Assembly (NCBI GenBank): GCA_037179515.1
Contig: JAXCGZ010001903.1
Location: 50,001-114,000 of the forward strand
Length of the DNA: 64,000 nucleotides
From: Halocaridina rubra
Lineage: Eukaryota > Arthropoda > Malacostraca > Decapoda > Atyidae
Direction: 5' to 3'
The notes under the pieces were generated by a model. That model was not told where the DNA came from and made no database searches. It worked only from the letters and a program-made list of their open reading frames with translations. A program made the position numbers and the translations under genes. Positions 1 through 19,012 of the stretch are shown here, piece after piece (the stretch's first letter is position 1; every line of letters starts with the position of its first letter).

Positions 1-171
<171 letters not shown>

Positions 172-173
<2 letters not shown>

Positions 174-721
174 ATTACCTAATTGTGATTACCTAATTGT
201 GTTTACGGGAAAGAGCCCAAAGCTCGTATCTTCCCGTCTCCTCATCGGTTCCATTTTATACTTAGTGATACTTATCATACCTGTCCTTAAAACTATGGAT
301 TGAGATAGCATTAACTACCTCCTCGCTTAGCCAATTCCAATTATCAACTACTCTTACACTGAAAAAGTATTTCCTTACATCCTGCAAAGAAGTTTTCTTA
401 CGAAGCTTCAAACTATCACCTCTAGTTCTAGAGCCAGCAATATCAAAATATCGATCCCTATCCACTCTATCATAACCATGAAGGAATTTAAAGACTGTCA
501 CCATATCCCCCCTCACTCTTCTAGCTTCGAGTGATGGTAAGTCTAATTCCCTCAGCTTCTCATCATAACTGAGATTGCGTATTTCTGGCACCAGTTTCGT
601 GGCATGTCTTTGAACTTTTTCAAGCTTAGCTATGTGCTTTTTCAAGTGCGGATTCCAAAAGGGGGCTGCATATTCGAGTTTTGGCCTCACATAGGTTACA
701 TAAATATTTCTGAACATTTCC
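172..721 (-). mobile_element. CR1-clade LINE, 5'-truncated copy
   Basis: Read on the minus strand, this gives the C-terminal part of the LINE ORF2, starting at [16 protein letters not shown] and ending at YDKYH plus stop (stop near 262). A short 3' UTR and two copies of the 14-nt tail repeat AATTAGGTAATCAC follow. Only about 150 codons of ORF2 remain, so the copy is dead. TG repeats lie on both sides, at 162-173 and 743-907. The coding part is uninterrupted, which suggests a fairly young insertion. Confidence 0.95.
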
Positions 722-2419
<1,698 letters not shown>

Positions 2420-3015
2420 ATTCAGACGACGGAAAAGAAAAAGGTTAAAGATAAGGCAGAGATGAGGTAAAGATACACAATAGGATTAGGCCCTGAGATG
2501 ACGATAATTCCGTTTTTTGAAAGATGATAGGTCATAAGAATTAGAAAAGCAGAAGGAGGACGAGAGTTCCAGAGTCTGGAGGTAGATGGGACGAAGCAGT
2601 CACTGCAGCTACAGTAGGGGAGGGAAGCAACTCGCCAACTCATCAGGGCAGCAATGGAGCAGTAGCGATGGAGGAGTGACAGGGATGATACTTTAATGCG
2701 AAAAGAAAGAGAACCCAGACTAGAAGTAAGAGTAGGGTCATTAATGAGTCTAACTGCGTTAGATTCAACCATATCAATGAGATAAATATTTAAAGAAGCA
2801 CCCCAGTTGTGCGAGCAGTATTCTAAGCAGGACAGATTAGACTTTTATAGATTTTAAGTAACTGTAGAGAGGAAAAGTAATGACCAAAACGAAACAGAAC
2901 TGCAAACTTCTCGGATGCAGATTTTGAAATTTGGATTATGTGATTCCTCCAAGACAAGTTAAAGGCTATTTGGATTCCTAATATGTTGGGAAGAAGCTGT
3001 AATGTGAACAAAGAG
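2420..3015 (-). pseudogene. Degenerate non-LTR retrotransposon, reverse transcriptase C-terminus
   Basis: Minus-strand reading gives a piece containing LGIQIAFNLSWRNHI and IYKSLICP. A frame change near 2,830 leads to LEYCSHNWGAS, VESNAVRLIND, and then SRLWNSRPPSAF. These are the typical post-RT motifs of arthropod non-LTR retrotransposons (LSW..HI, YKSL..P.LEYCS, ARLWNSLP). The family differs from the abundant CR1-like LINE in this window. At least one frameshift and missing flanks make it a relic. The exact clade cannot be assigned by eye. Confidence 0.75.
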
Positions 3016-3039
3016 GCATTCAGAAGAAAATGCGTTCTT

Positions 3040-4221
<1,182 letters not shown>

Positions 4222-4278
4222 CCATAAAACGAGAGAGTTGCTAGCATGAATTTAATGCATTTTTTATTTTATTTGCAG

Positions 4279-4336
4279 ATTGAAGACCCCTGTATTGATC
4301 CAGAGCTAACACTACTCCAGTATCTACGAGAGAAAT
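4279..4336 (+). CDS. XDH: XDH exon A (start of 2Fe-2S ferredoxin domain)
   Basis: Preceded by a pyrimidine-rich tract and CAG. It encodes IEDPCIDPELTLLQYLREK plus one base. This matches the beta-grasp ferredoxin domain of XDH just before its first cysteine loop. The donor is T|GTATCC at 4,337. The extra base joins TG of the next exon to give Leu, so the fit is exact. The exon opens with IEDP, roughly 15-20 residues into the usual protein, so an upstream coding exon is expected but not seen. The exon is only 58 bp and too small for ORF callers. Confidence 0.92.
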
Positions 4337-4517
4337 GTATCCTTTTCTTCGCAGACAAGAGCAACATGTATTTCTCTACCAAGGGCTCTTAGAAATTATG
4401 TCCCCTTTTTTTCCCTACTTTAGGTAGCCGGAGAACTATCTTTTATTCTCTGCTTCATGATTGCCTTTTCTTAAAACACTGCTTTCTGTCATGTGGATGG
4501 CTACTTAGCAGTATGTT

Positions 4518-4518
<1 letters not shown>

Positions 4519-4589
<71 letters not shown>
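4519..4589. repeat. (AT)n microsatellite
   Basis: About 70 bp of TA dinucleotides on the left edge of a dispersed repeat. Confidence 0.95.
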
Positions 4590-7058
<2,469 letters not shown>

Positions 7059-7083
7059 ATGTGTGTGTGTGTTTGTTTGTGTG

Positions 7084-8090
7084 TGATTACCTAATTGTGA
7101 TTACCTAATTTTGTTTACGGGAAAGAGCCCAAAGCTCGTATCTTCCCGTCTCCTGAGAGGTTCCATTTTATATTTAGTGATACTTATCATACCTCTCCTT
7201 AAAACTATGGATTGAGATAGCATTAACTACCTCCTCGCTTAGCCAATTCCAATTATCAACAACTCTTACACTGAAAAAGTATTTCCTTACATCCTGCAAA
7301 GAAGTTTTCTTACGAAGCTTCAAACTATGACCTCTAGTTCTAGAGCCAGCCATATCAAAATATCGATCCTTATCCACTCTATCATAACCACGAAGGAAGT
7401 TAAAGACTGTCACCATATCCCCCCCTCACTCTTCTAGCTTCGTGTGATGGTAAGTCTAATTCCCTCAGCCTCTCATCATAACTGAGATTGCGTATTTCTG
7501 GCACCAGTTTCGTGGCATGTCTTTGAACTTTTTCAAGCTTAGCTATGTGTTTTTTCAAGTGCGGATTCCAAAAGGGGGCTTCATATTCGAGTTTTGGCCT
7601 CACATAGGTTACATAAATATTTCTGAACATTTCCTTGTCCATGTGCCTGAAGGCTACCCTTACATTTGATAAGAATGCATATGCTGCCCGTACTATGCCA
7701 TTTATATGTATTTCTGGAGACAAATCTGCCAGTATGTTTACTCCTAGATCTCTCTCGTTTCCTGTCTCTTAAAGTTGTACTCCAGCCACCGAGTTGTCAA
7801 GCTTGGGCCTTCTTGCACTTGTACCCATTCTCATTACCTTACATTTTGAAGTATTGAATTTCATTAGCCACTTTTCTGACCACTCATGCAGATTATTTAG
7901 ATCCTCCTGAAGTTCTCTACCATTGTTCTCGTTTTTTACTTTCTTCACAATCTTTGCATCATCTGCAAACATATTCATGAATGAATTTACAGACTCTGGT
8001 AGGTCATTTACATATACAAGGAACAAAAGTGGCTCTAAAACTGAACCCTGTGGAACTCCACTACTAACTCTTCTCCATTCAGACACTGAG
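7084..8090 (-). mobile_element. CR1-clade LINE, 5'-truncated
   Basis: Covers ORF2 from [16 protein letters not shown] through FADDAKIV to the YDKYH stop, the short 3' UTR and the tail. A one-base change in a C run near 7,420 breaks the frame, and a stop lies near 7,769. The 5' end joins directly to a solo LINE tail at 8,091. TG repeats precede its own tail. Confidence 0.95.
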
Positions 8091-8157
8091 TGATTACCTA
8101 ATTGTGATTACCTAATTGTGTTTATTGGAAAGAGCCCAAAGCTCGTATCTTCCCATC
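8091..8157 (-). mobile_element. Solo 3' end of the CR1-clade LINE
   Basis: Only the two 14-nt tail repeats and the 3' hairpin (GGAAAGAGCCC...GTATCTTCCC) are present, about 67 bp. It lies between two larger copies in the same orientation, so it is an extreme 5' truncation or a deletion product. Confidence 0.9.
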
Positions 8158-8166
8158 TGAGTGTGT

Positions 8167-8689
8167 ATGTGATTACCTAATTGTGATTACCTAATTGTGT
8201 TTACGGGAAAGAGCCCAAAACTCGTATCTTCCCGTCTCCTGATCGCTTCCATTTTATACTTAGTGATACTTATCATACCTCTCCTTAAAACTATGGATTG
8301 AGATAGCATTAACTACCTCCTCGCTTAGCCAATTCCAATTATCAACTACTCTTACACTGAAAAAGTATTTCCTTACATCCTGCAAAGAAGTTTTCTTACG
8401 AAGCTTCAAACTATGACCTCTAGTTCTAGAGCCAGCCATATCAAAATATCGATCCCTATCCACTCTATCATAACCATGAAGGAATTTAAAGACTGTCACC
8501 ATATCCCCCCTCACTCTTCTAGCTTCCAGTGATGGTAAGTCTAATTCCCTCAGCCTCTCATCATAACTGAGATAGCGTATTTCTGGCACCAGTTTCGTGG
8601 CATGTCTTTGAAGTTTTTCAAGCTTAACTATGTGCTTTTTCAAGTGCGGATTCCAAAAGGGGGCTGCATATTCGAGTTTTGGCCTCACA

Positions 8690-8693
<4 letters not shown>
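8167..8693 (-). mobile_element. CR1-clade LINE, 5'-truncated
   Basis: The last 142 codons of ORF2 are uninterrupted ([16 protein letters not shown] to YDKYH). The 3' UTR and tail follow. The tail abuts TG repeats (8,158-8,166), and the 5' end passes straight into (TG)n at CACATAGG|TGTGTG. Confidence 0.95.
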
Positions 8694-8748
<55 letters not shown>

Positions 8749-8762
8749 GTGTGTGTGAGTGT

Positions 8763-8812
<50 letters not shown>
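8694..8812. repeat. (TG)n microsatellite
   Basis: About 119 bp of TG repeats with a few interruptions, lying between two LINE copies of the same orientation. Confidence 0.95.
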
Positions 8813-8814
<2 letters not shown>

Positions 8815-9400
8815 TTACCTGGTTGTGCTTACGGGAGAGAGCCCAAAGCTCGTATCTTCCCGACTCCTGGTCGGTTCCATACTGTACTTAGAGATACTTA
8901 TCATACCTGTCCTTAAAACTATGGATTGAGTTAGCATCAACTGCCTCCTCGCTTAGCAAATTCCAGTAATCAACTACTCTTACACTAAAATAGTACTTCC
9001 TTATATCCTGCAAAGAAGTTTTCTAACGAAGTTTCAAACTGTGACCTCTAGTTCTAGAGCCAGCCATATCAAAATATCGATCCCTATCCGCTCTGTCATA
9101 GCCACGTAGGAATTTAAAGACTGTCACCATATCCCCCCCCCCCAATCTTCTAGCTTCGAGTGATGGTAAGTTTATTTCCTTCATCCTCTCATCATAACTG
9201 AGATTACGTATTTCTAGCACCACTTTCGTGGTATGAGATTACCTAATTGTGCTTACGGGAAAGAACCCAAAGTTCGTATCTTCCCGTGTCTTGATCGGTT
9301 CCATTTTGTACTTAGTGATATTTATCATACCTGTCCTTAAAACTATGGATTGAGTTAGCATTAACTACCTCCTCGCTTAGCTAATTTCAATTATCAACTT
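8813..9400 (-). mobile_element. Two diverged CR1-clade LINE 3' fragments in tandem
   Basis: The first fragment (about 8,813-9,233) and the second (about 9,234-9,400) each begin with a tail-like ACCTAATTGTG or ACCTGGTTGTG motif and the 3' hairpin. They then run into ORF2 C-terminal sequence (RTRGHSLKLR, YDRADRDRYFDMAG). Substitutions and frame breaks are more frequent than in other copies, so this looks like an older subfamily. TG-rich sequence (9,401-9,490) follows the second. Confidence 0.85.
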
Positions 9401-9496
9401 TGTGTGTGTGTATTGGGTGTGTGAGTGTGTTTGTGTATGGGGTGTGATTGTGTGTGTATGTATATATGTGCGCTTGTGTGCATGTGTGCGTGCGTA

Positions 9497-9820
9497 ACTA
9501 CCTATTTGTAATTCCCTGATTGGGCTACTGGAAAGAGCCATATGCTCGAACTTCCTGTATCCTAATCGCTTCCATTTTATACGCACTGATACTTATCATA
9601 TTTTGCGCTTACAACTAGCGGATTCCATTTTTCCCCCACTTTTCTGACAATTCATACAGACTAATTAGCTCTTCCCAAAGTTCCGTATCATTGTTCTCGT
9701 CTTTTACTTTCTTCACAATCTTTGCATCATCTGCACACATTGTCAACTATGCATTTACAGACTCGTTAGGTAATTAACATATGCTAGGAATAAAAGTGGT
9801 CATAAAACTGAACCCTTTTA
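9497..9820 (-). mobile_element. Old, internally deleted CR1-clade LINE fragment
   Basis: The degenerate 3' UTR (ACTGGAAAGAGCC, TCCATTTTATACGC) is followed at about 9,620 by RT-region sequence matching the [12 protein letters not shown] segment in the young copies. Roughly 850 bp of ORF2 between them has been lost. No open frame remains. Confidence 0.75.
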
Positions 9821-9821
9821 A

Positions 9822-10590
<769 letters not shown>

Positions 10591-10669
<79 letters not shown>

Positions 10670-10744
10670 GTTGTTGTTGTTGTGAGACAAAGCAAACATT
10701 AACCTAGAGCACTTTTCATTTCAATTTCTCACCCTTTCTTTTTC

Positions 10745-10825
<81 letters not shown>
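10591..10825. repeat. Two (ATT)n microsatellites
   Basis: ATT repeats at 10,591-10,670 grade into GTT at 10,668-10,682. After 60 unique bases a second ATT tract occupies 10,746-10,825. Confidence 0.95.
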
Positions 10826-10841
10826 GGAAGCTCAAAGTGAT

Positions 10842-10965
<124 letters not shown>

Positions 10966-11079
10966 GCATCGACTCATGTCAAATGGCGCCAAAATTGAAA
11001 AAATATTAATCTACTGCTCCAGATTTTGTCTGTTAATTCCAAAGTCAGTTGACTCGAGATCTACTGCAACAAGGGTTGA

Positions 11080-11442
<363 letters not shown>

Positions 11443-11556
11443 TAGAAAAAGCCCATTAAATAAAACAACCAAAATATATATATAATTTTTTATTAATTTC
11501 GTGACGTTATCTGGCCACCTTCTCGAAGTACAGGTCACGAAATTTATAAGTACTTT

Positions 11557-11702
<146 letters not shown>

Positions 11703-11867
11703 ATCTAGGCTTTCATAACCGTGATTATTCATTCTGCCTGTTCTTTTCCTATTGCTTATCAATCCCTTATTTTTACCTTGTGTTTAAGCTTCTACTCTCT
11801 CTTTCTCAGAAAGTATTTTTGGTGCTTGGACCCAATGAGGTCAGTTTTCTTGCCTGTCCCTGTGTCA

Positions 11868-11891
11868 CACACACAAACACACACACACACA

Positions 11892-11959
<68 letters not shown>
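11868..11959. repeat. (CA)n microsatellite at the start of the LINE array
   Basis: CA dinucleotides with small slips. The next LINE copy starts immediately after it. Confidence 0.95.
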
Positions 11960-11961
<2 letters not shown>

Positions 11962-12342
11962 AGGGAATTGGACTTACCATCACTCGAAGCTAGAAGATTG
12001 AGGGGGGATATGGTGACAGTCTTTAAATTCATTCATGGTTATGATAGAGTGGATAGGGATCGATATTTCGATATGGCTGGCTCTAGAACTAGAGGTCATA
12101 ATTTGAAGCTTCGTAAGAAAACTTCTTCGCAGGATGTAAGGAAATACTTTTTCAGTGTAAGAGTAGTTGATAATTGAAATTGGCTAAGCGAGGAGGTAGT
12201 TAATGCTATCTCAATCCATAGTTTTAAGGACAGGTATGATAAGTATCACTAAGTATAAAATGGAACCGATGAGGAGACGGGAAGATACGAGCTTTGGGCT
12301 CTTTCCCGTAAACACAATTAGGTAATCGCAATTAGGTAATCA
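11960..12342 (+). mobile_element. CR1-clade LINE array copy 1 (5'-truncated)
   Basis: Starts at GAGGGAATTGGACTTACC in the last 100 codons of ORF2. It has one stop (TGA replacing the Trp codon in DNWNW, near 12,175). It ends with 3' UTR and tail repeats and runs into (CA)n at 12,343-12,360, where copy 2 begins. Confidence 0.95.
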
Positions 12343-12360
12343 CACACACACACACACACA

Positions 12361-12855
12361 GCCCCCTTTTGGAATCCGCACTTGAAAAAGCACATAGCAA
12401 AGCTTGAAAAAGTTCAAAGACATGCCACGAAACTGGTGCCAGAAATACGCAATCTCAGTTATGATGAGAGGCTGAGGGAATTAGACTTACCATCACTCGA
12501 AGCTAGAAGAGTGAGGGGGGATATGGTGACAGTCTTTAAATTCCTTCATGGTTGTGATAGAGTGGATAGGGATCGATATTTTGATATGGCTGGCTCTAGA
12601 ACTAGAGGTCATAGTTTGAAGCTTCGTAAGAAAACTTCTTTGCAGGATGTAAGGAAATACTTTTTCAGTGTAAGAGTAGTTGATAATTGGAATTGGCTAA
12701 GCGAGGAGGTAGTTAATGCTATCTCAATCCATAGTTTTAAGGAGAGGTATGATAAGTATCACTAAGTCTAAAATGGAAGCTCTCAGGAAACGGGAAGATA
12801 CGAGCTTTGGGCTCTTTCCCGTAAACACAATTAGGTAATCACAATTAGGTAATCA
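12361..12855 (+). mobile_element. CR1-clade LINE array copy 2 (5'-truncated)
   Basis: Begins at CCCCCTTTTGGAATCCGCAC immediately after CACACACA. The remaining 127 or so codons of ORF2 are open to YDKYH. It ends with both tail repeats and a short AC run. Confidence 0.95.
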
Positions 12856-12864
12856 AACACACAC

Positions 12865-13527
12865 AGGAGTAAACATACTGGCAGATTTGTCTCCAGAAAT
12901 ACATATAAATGGCATAGTAAGGGCAGCATATGCATTCTTATCAAATGTAAGGGTAGCCTTCAGGCACATGGACAAGGAAGTGTTCAGAAATATTTATGTA
13001 ACCTATGTGAGGCCAAAGCTCGAATATGCAGCCCCCTTTTGGAATCCGCACTTGAAAAAGCACATAGCTAAGCTTGAAAAAGTTCAAAGACATGCCACGA
13101 AACTGGTGCCAGAAATACGCAATCTCAGTTATGATGAGAGGCTGAGGGAATTAGACTTACCATCACTCTAAGCTAGAAGAGTGAGGGGGGATATGGTGAC
13201 AATCTTTAAATTCCTTCATGGTTATGATAGAGTGGATAGGGATCGATATTTTGATATGGCTGGCTCTAGAACTAGAGGTCATAGTTTGAAGCTTCGTAAG
13301 AAAACTTCTTTGCAGGAAGTAAGGAAATACTTTTTCAGTGTAAGAGTAGTTGATAATTGGAACTGGCTAAACGAGGAGGTAGTTAATGCTATCTCAATCC
13401 ATAGTTTTAAGGAGAGGTATGATAAGTATCAGTAAGTATTAAAATGGAACCTCTCAGGAGACTGGAAGATACGAGCTTTGGGCTCTTTCCCGTAAACACA
13501 ACTAGGTAATCACAATTAGGTAATCAA
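12865..13527 (+). mobile_element. CR1-clade LINE array copy 3 (5'-truncated)
   Basis: Begins at AGGAGTAAACATACTGGCAG directly after ACACACAC. A stop (TAA at LPSL|*) near 13,169 and a Lys-Tyr-Gln C-terminus differ from the other copies. Tail repeats and CA repeats follow. Confidence 0.95.
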
Positions 13528-13545
13528 ACACCCACACACACACAG

Positions 13546-15317
13546 AGAGGAAAACTGAAGGTAAAAGAACAGGTTTTAAGGCTAAAGAGAGCGGATGGAA
13601 GCATCACTGAGACGGATGAAGAGATCTGCAAAGAATTGAACATGGAGTTTCAGTCAGTATTTACAGTAGAAAATACCCCACCCCCTCAGATTGCAGTGAT
13701 AGAAGCTCAAGGGCCGGTATTAGAGAACATCAACCTTACAGCCACAGAGGTATGCAAAGCGCTGATGGATTTAGATGTTCATAAAGCTACAGGTCCTGAT
13801 GACATATCCCCTCATGTGCTTAAAAAATGCGCAAACACAATATCAGTGGCACTAAGTATCATAGGAGTCACTGGAGTCGGGGGAGATTCCGAGATGCTGG
13901 AAACAAGCAAATGCGATACCTATCTTCAATAAGGGAAGGAGGGATACGGCTCTGAACTATAGACCAGTTTCCTTGACCAGCATAGTTTGCAAAGTTATGG
14001 AGAAACTACTAAGGAAACATATCTCTCTTCACTTGGAATCCTTCAACTTTTTGTCAGTGAGGCAACATGGCTTCAGAGAAGGTAGATCAACAGTAACAAA
14101 CTTATTAGAATTTTATGATGAGGTAAGCCAAATCTTACAGGAAAAAGAGGGCTGGGCAGATTGCATATTCCAAGACTTCCAGAAAGAGTTTGACACTGTT
14201 CCACATGGGAGACTTATTAGGAAGTTGCAATCAATGGCTAGAATAGGTGGAAATGTTTTGGAATGGATAAAAACTTACTTAGAAGGAAGGGAACAGAGGG
14301 TTAGAGTAAGACACTCAGTGTCTGAATGGAGAAGAGTTAGAAGTGGAGTTCCACAGGGTTCAGTTTTAGGGCCACTTTTGTTCCTTATATACGTAAATGA
14401 CCTACCAGAGTCTGTAAATTCATTCATGAATATGTTTGCAGATGATGCAAAGATTGTGAAGAAAGTAAAAAACGAGAACAATGGTAGAGAACTTCAGGAG
14501 GATCTAAATAATCTGCATGTGTGGTCAGAAAAGTGGCTAATGAAATTCAATACTTCAAAATATATGGTAATGAGAATGGGTACAAGTGCAAGAAGGCCCA
14601 AGCTTGACTACTCGGTGGCTGGAGTACAACTTCAAGAGACAGAAAATGAGAGAGATCTAGGAGTAAACATACTGGCATATTTGTCTCCAGAAATACATAT
14701 AAATGGCATAGTAAGGGCAGCATATGCATTCTTGTCAAATGTAAAGGTAGCCTTCAGGCACATGGACAAGGAAATTTTCCGAAATATTTATGTAACGTAT
14801 GTGAGGCCAAAACTCGAATAAGCAGCCCCCTTTTGGAATCCGCACTTGAAAAAGCACATAGCTAAGCTTGAAAAAGTTTAAAGACATGCCACGAAACTGG
14901 TGCCAGAAATACGCAATCTCAGTTATGATGAGAGGCTGAGGGAATTACTTACCATCACTCGAAGCTAGAAGGGTGAGGGGGGATATGGTGACAGTCTTTA
15001 AATTCCTTTATAGTTATGATAGAGTGGATAGGGATCGATATTTTGATATGGCTGGCTCTAGAACTAGAGGTCATAGTTTGCAGCTTCGTAAGAAAACTTC
15101 TTTGCAGGATGTAAGGAAATACTTTTTCAGTGTAAGAGTAGTTGATAATTGGAATTGGCTAAGCGAGGAGGTAGTTAATGCTATCTCAATCCATAGTTTT
15201 AAGGATAGGTATGATAAGTATCACTAAGTATAAAATGAAACCGATCAGGAGACGAGAAGGTAGGAGCTTTGGGCTCTTTCCCGTAAACACAATTAGGTAA
15301 TCACAATTAGGTAATCA
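13546..15317 (+). mobile_element. CR1-clade LINE array copy 4 (5'-truncated, mutated)
   Basis: Starts in the endonuclease-RT linker (GKLKVKEQVLRLKRADGS). It runs through the RT (FADDAKIV) and the C-terminus to the tail. Frame breaks lie near 13,860 (short insertion/rearrangement), 13,930, 14,821 and 14,947. CA repeats precede and follow it. Confidence 0.95.
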
Positions 15318-15333
15318 CACACACACACACACA

Positions 15334-18313
15334 GAGTTCTTCCAGACAAAGGGGAGATAAAGAAGATAATTACAGAAGATCAGGGGATGGGGCCTCATTA
15401 AGATTGTTATACACAAATGCTGATGGATTAGCTGGTAAGGCAGTAGAATTAAAAGATAGGATTCACAACAGTAAGGCAGATATAGTAGCAATTACAGAGA
15501 CTAAGTTGAGTGAGGACATAAACAGTGTCACAGTTTTTCCTAAGGGTTTCAGAATACTAAGGGTTGAAAGATCTGAGAGGACTGGTGGAAGGATAGCACT
15601 GCTCGTAAGTGAAAGGATTCAAGTCGAAGAAATAAACTTGGTTATAGAAAGTGAGTTCAAGGAATTTCTTGTTGCTCGCATAAATACTGGGTCAGAGAGC
15701 ATTATAATAACTGTTGTATACAACCCACCAAGGAACCAAAATAGGCTTGAAGTTTATGAGGAAAGTCATATAGGTACTATTGAAGTCATAAACTCAGTTG
15801 TTAACATGGCACGGGAAAAAATGTAGGATTTTGATTATGGGAGACTTTAATCATAAAGAGATAGATTAGATAAATCTTGACCCACACAGTGGTGAGGACT
15901 CATTCGGGGCAAGATTCCTAGATTGCGTACAAGGGAATTTCCTACACCAACATGTAATGGAACCAACAAGGGCCAGGGGTGGGGATGAACCATCACTACT
16001 TGATCTAGTGTTCACAGATAATGTGTTGGATATTGAAAAAATTGAGTATGAACCACCAATTGGAAAGAGTGACCACTGTGTGTTGTTGATGGAGTATATC
16101 ATTGAAGATATTCTTCCTGAGAGTAGAGGCACTGAGGACATGAGGAGGAACTATCGGAAAGGAGATTGCATCAAAATGAATGAGCTTTTTGCAGTTATTG
16201 ACTGGAGAACCTTATTTTACAACAAATCTGTACAAGAAATGTATGACATCTTTTGTGAGAAATATGGGAAGATAGTAGATTGCTGCATACCTGTCACCAA
16301 AGTAGGTGTAATTCATGCCAGAGAGAAATGGTTCGATAATGGGTGTAAAAGAGCTAAGGAGTGGAAAGACAAATGCTGGAAAAGGTATAGGAGGAGAAAA
16401 AACATAAATGCGTGGCAAACCTACAAAAGAGCAAGAAATGACTACCTAAGTAAAAGGAGAGAGGCAGAGAGAGACTATGAGAGGGACATCACCAGGAAGG
16501 CTAAAGAAAATCCCAAGCTTTTCCAAAGCTTTATCAGAGGAAAACTGAAGGTAAAAGAACAGGTTTTAAGGCTAAAGAGAGCGGATGGAAGCATCACTGA
16601 GACGGATGAAGAGATCTGCAAAGAATTGAACAAGGAGTTTCAGTCAGTATTTACAGTAGAAAATACCCCACCCCCTCAGATTGCAGTGATAGAAGCTCAA
16701 GGGCCGGTATTAGAGAACATCAACCTTACAGCCACAGAGGTATGCAAAGCGCTGATGGATTTAGATGTTCATAAAGCTACAGGTCCTGATGACATATCCC
16801 CTCATGTGCTTAAAAAATGCGCAAACACAATGTCAGTGGCACTAAGTATCATATTTAAGGAGTCACTGGAGTCGGGGGAGATTCCAAGATGCTGGAAACA
16901 AGCAAATGTGATACCTATCTTCAAAAAGGGAAGGAGGGATACGGCTCTGAACTATAGACCAGTTTCCTTGACCAGCATAGTTTGCAAAGTTATGGAGAAA
17001 CTACTAAGGAAACATATCTCTCTTCACTTGGAATCCTTCAACTTTTTGTCAGTGAGGCAACATGGCTTCAGAGAAGGTAGATCAACAGTAACAAACTTAT
17101 TATAATTTTATGATGAGGTAAGCCAAATCTTACAGGAAAGAGAGGGCTGGGCAGATTGCATATTCCTAGACTTCCAGAAAGCGTTTGACACTGTTCCACA
17201 TGGGAGACTTATCAGGAAGCTGCAATCAATGGCTAGAATAGGTGGAAATGTTTTGGAATGGATAAAAACTTACTTAGAAGGAAGGGAACAGAGGGTTAGA
17301 GTAAGACACTCAGTGTCTGAATGGAGAAGAGTTAGTAGTGGAGTTCTACAAGGTTCAGTTTTTGGGCCACTTTTGTTCCTTGTATATGTAAACGACCTAC
17401 CAGAGTCTGTAAATTCATTCATGAATATGTTTGCAGATGATGCAAAGATTGTGAAGAAAGTAAAAAACGAGAACAATGGTAGAGAACTTCAGGAGGATCT
17501 AAATAATCTGCATGAGTGGTCAAAAAAGTCGCTAATGAAATTCAATACTTCAAAATGTAAGGTAATGAGAATGGGTACAAGTGCAAGAAGGAACAAGCTT
17601 GACAACTCGGTGGCTGGAGTACAACTTCAAGAGACAGAAAATGAGAGAGATCTAGGAGTAAACATACTGGCAGATTTGTCTCCAGAAATACATATAAATG
17701 GCAAAGTAAGGGCAGCATATGCATTCGTATCAAATGTAAGGGTAGCCTTCAGGCACATGGACAAGGAAATGTTCAGAAATATTTATGTAACCTATGTGAG
17801 GCCAAAACTCGAATATGCAGCCCCCTTTTGGAATCCGCACTTGAAAAAGCACATAGCTAAGCTTGAAAAAGTTCAAAGACATGCCACGAAACTGGTACCA
17901 GAAATGCGCAATCTCAGTTATGATGAGAGGCTGAGGGAATTAGACTTACCATCACTGGAAGCTAGAAGAGTGAGGGGGGATATGGTGACAGTCTTTAAAT
18001 TCCTTCATGGTTATGATAGAGTGGATAGGGATCGATATTTTGATATGGCTGGCTCTAGAACTAGAGGTCATTGTTTGAAGCTTCGTAAGAAAACTACTTC
18101 GCAGGATGTAATGCAATACTTTTTCAGTGTAAGAGTAGTTGATAATTGGAATTCGCTAAGCGAGGAGGTAGTTAATGCTATCTCAATCCATAGTTTTAAG
18201 GACAGGTATGATAAGTATCACTAAGTATAAAATGGAACCGATCAGGAGACGGGAAGATACGAGCTTTGGGCTCTTTCCCGTAAGCACAATTAGGTAATCA
18301 CAATTAGGTAATC
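15334..18313 (+). mobile_element. CR1-clade LINE array copy 5 (nearly full ORF2, broken)
   Basis: Starts within the last codons of ORF1 (ACAGAGTTCTTCCAGAC) and covers all of ORF2. Endonuclease motifs NADG, ITETKL and SDHCVL and RT motif FADDAK are visible. A one-base loss near 15,822 (A run), a TAG in the endonuclease near 15,869 and TAA near 17,103 interrupt it. The 382- and 331-codon open pieces are remnants. A CA tract follows to 18,328. Confidence 0.95.
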
Positions 18314-18326
18314 ACACACACACACA

Positions 18327-18995
18327 CAGGTCCCGATGACATATCCCCTCATGTGCTTAAAAAATGCGCAAGCACAATATCAGTGGCACTAAGTATCATA
18401 TTTAAGGAGTCACTGGAGTCGGGGGAGATTCCAAGATGCTGGAAACAAGCAACTGTGATACCTATCTTCAAAAAGGGAAGGAGGGATACGGCTCTGAACT
18501 ATAGACCAGTTTCCTTGACCAGCATAGTTTGCAAAGTTATGGAGAAACTACTAAGGAAACATATCTCTCTTCACTTGGAATCCTTCAACTTTTTGTCAGT
18601 GAGGCAACATGGCTTCAGAGAAGGTAGATCAACAGTAACAAACTTATTAGAATTTTATGATGAGGTAAGCCAAATCTTACAGGAAAGAGAGGGCTGGGCA
18701 GATTGCATATTCCTAGACTTCCAGAAAGCGTTTGACACTGTTCCACATGGGAGACTTATTAGGAAGCTGCAACCAATGGCTAGAATAGGTGGAAATGTTT
18801 TGGAATGGATAAAAACTTACTTAGAAGGAAGGGAACAGAGGGTTAGAGTAAGACACTCAGTGTCTGAATGGAGAAGAGTTAGTAGTGGAGTCCCACAGGG
18901 TTCAGTTTTAGGGCCACTTTTGTTCCTTGTATATGTAAATGACCTACCAGAGTCTGTAAATTCATTCATGAATATGTTTGCAGATGATGCAAAGG
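18327..18995 (+). mobile_element. CR1-clade LINE array copy 6 (truncated at both ends)
   Basis: Begins at ACAGGTCCCGATGAC (RT start) after a CA tract. It breaks off at GATGATGCAAAG inside the FADDAK motif, then joins GTAATCACACAC, a LINE tail fragment. The 3' half was lost, probably by deletion between AG-containing sequences. Confidence 0.92.
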
Positions 18996-19012
18996 TAATC
19001 ACACACACACAC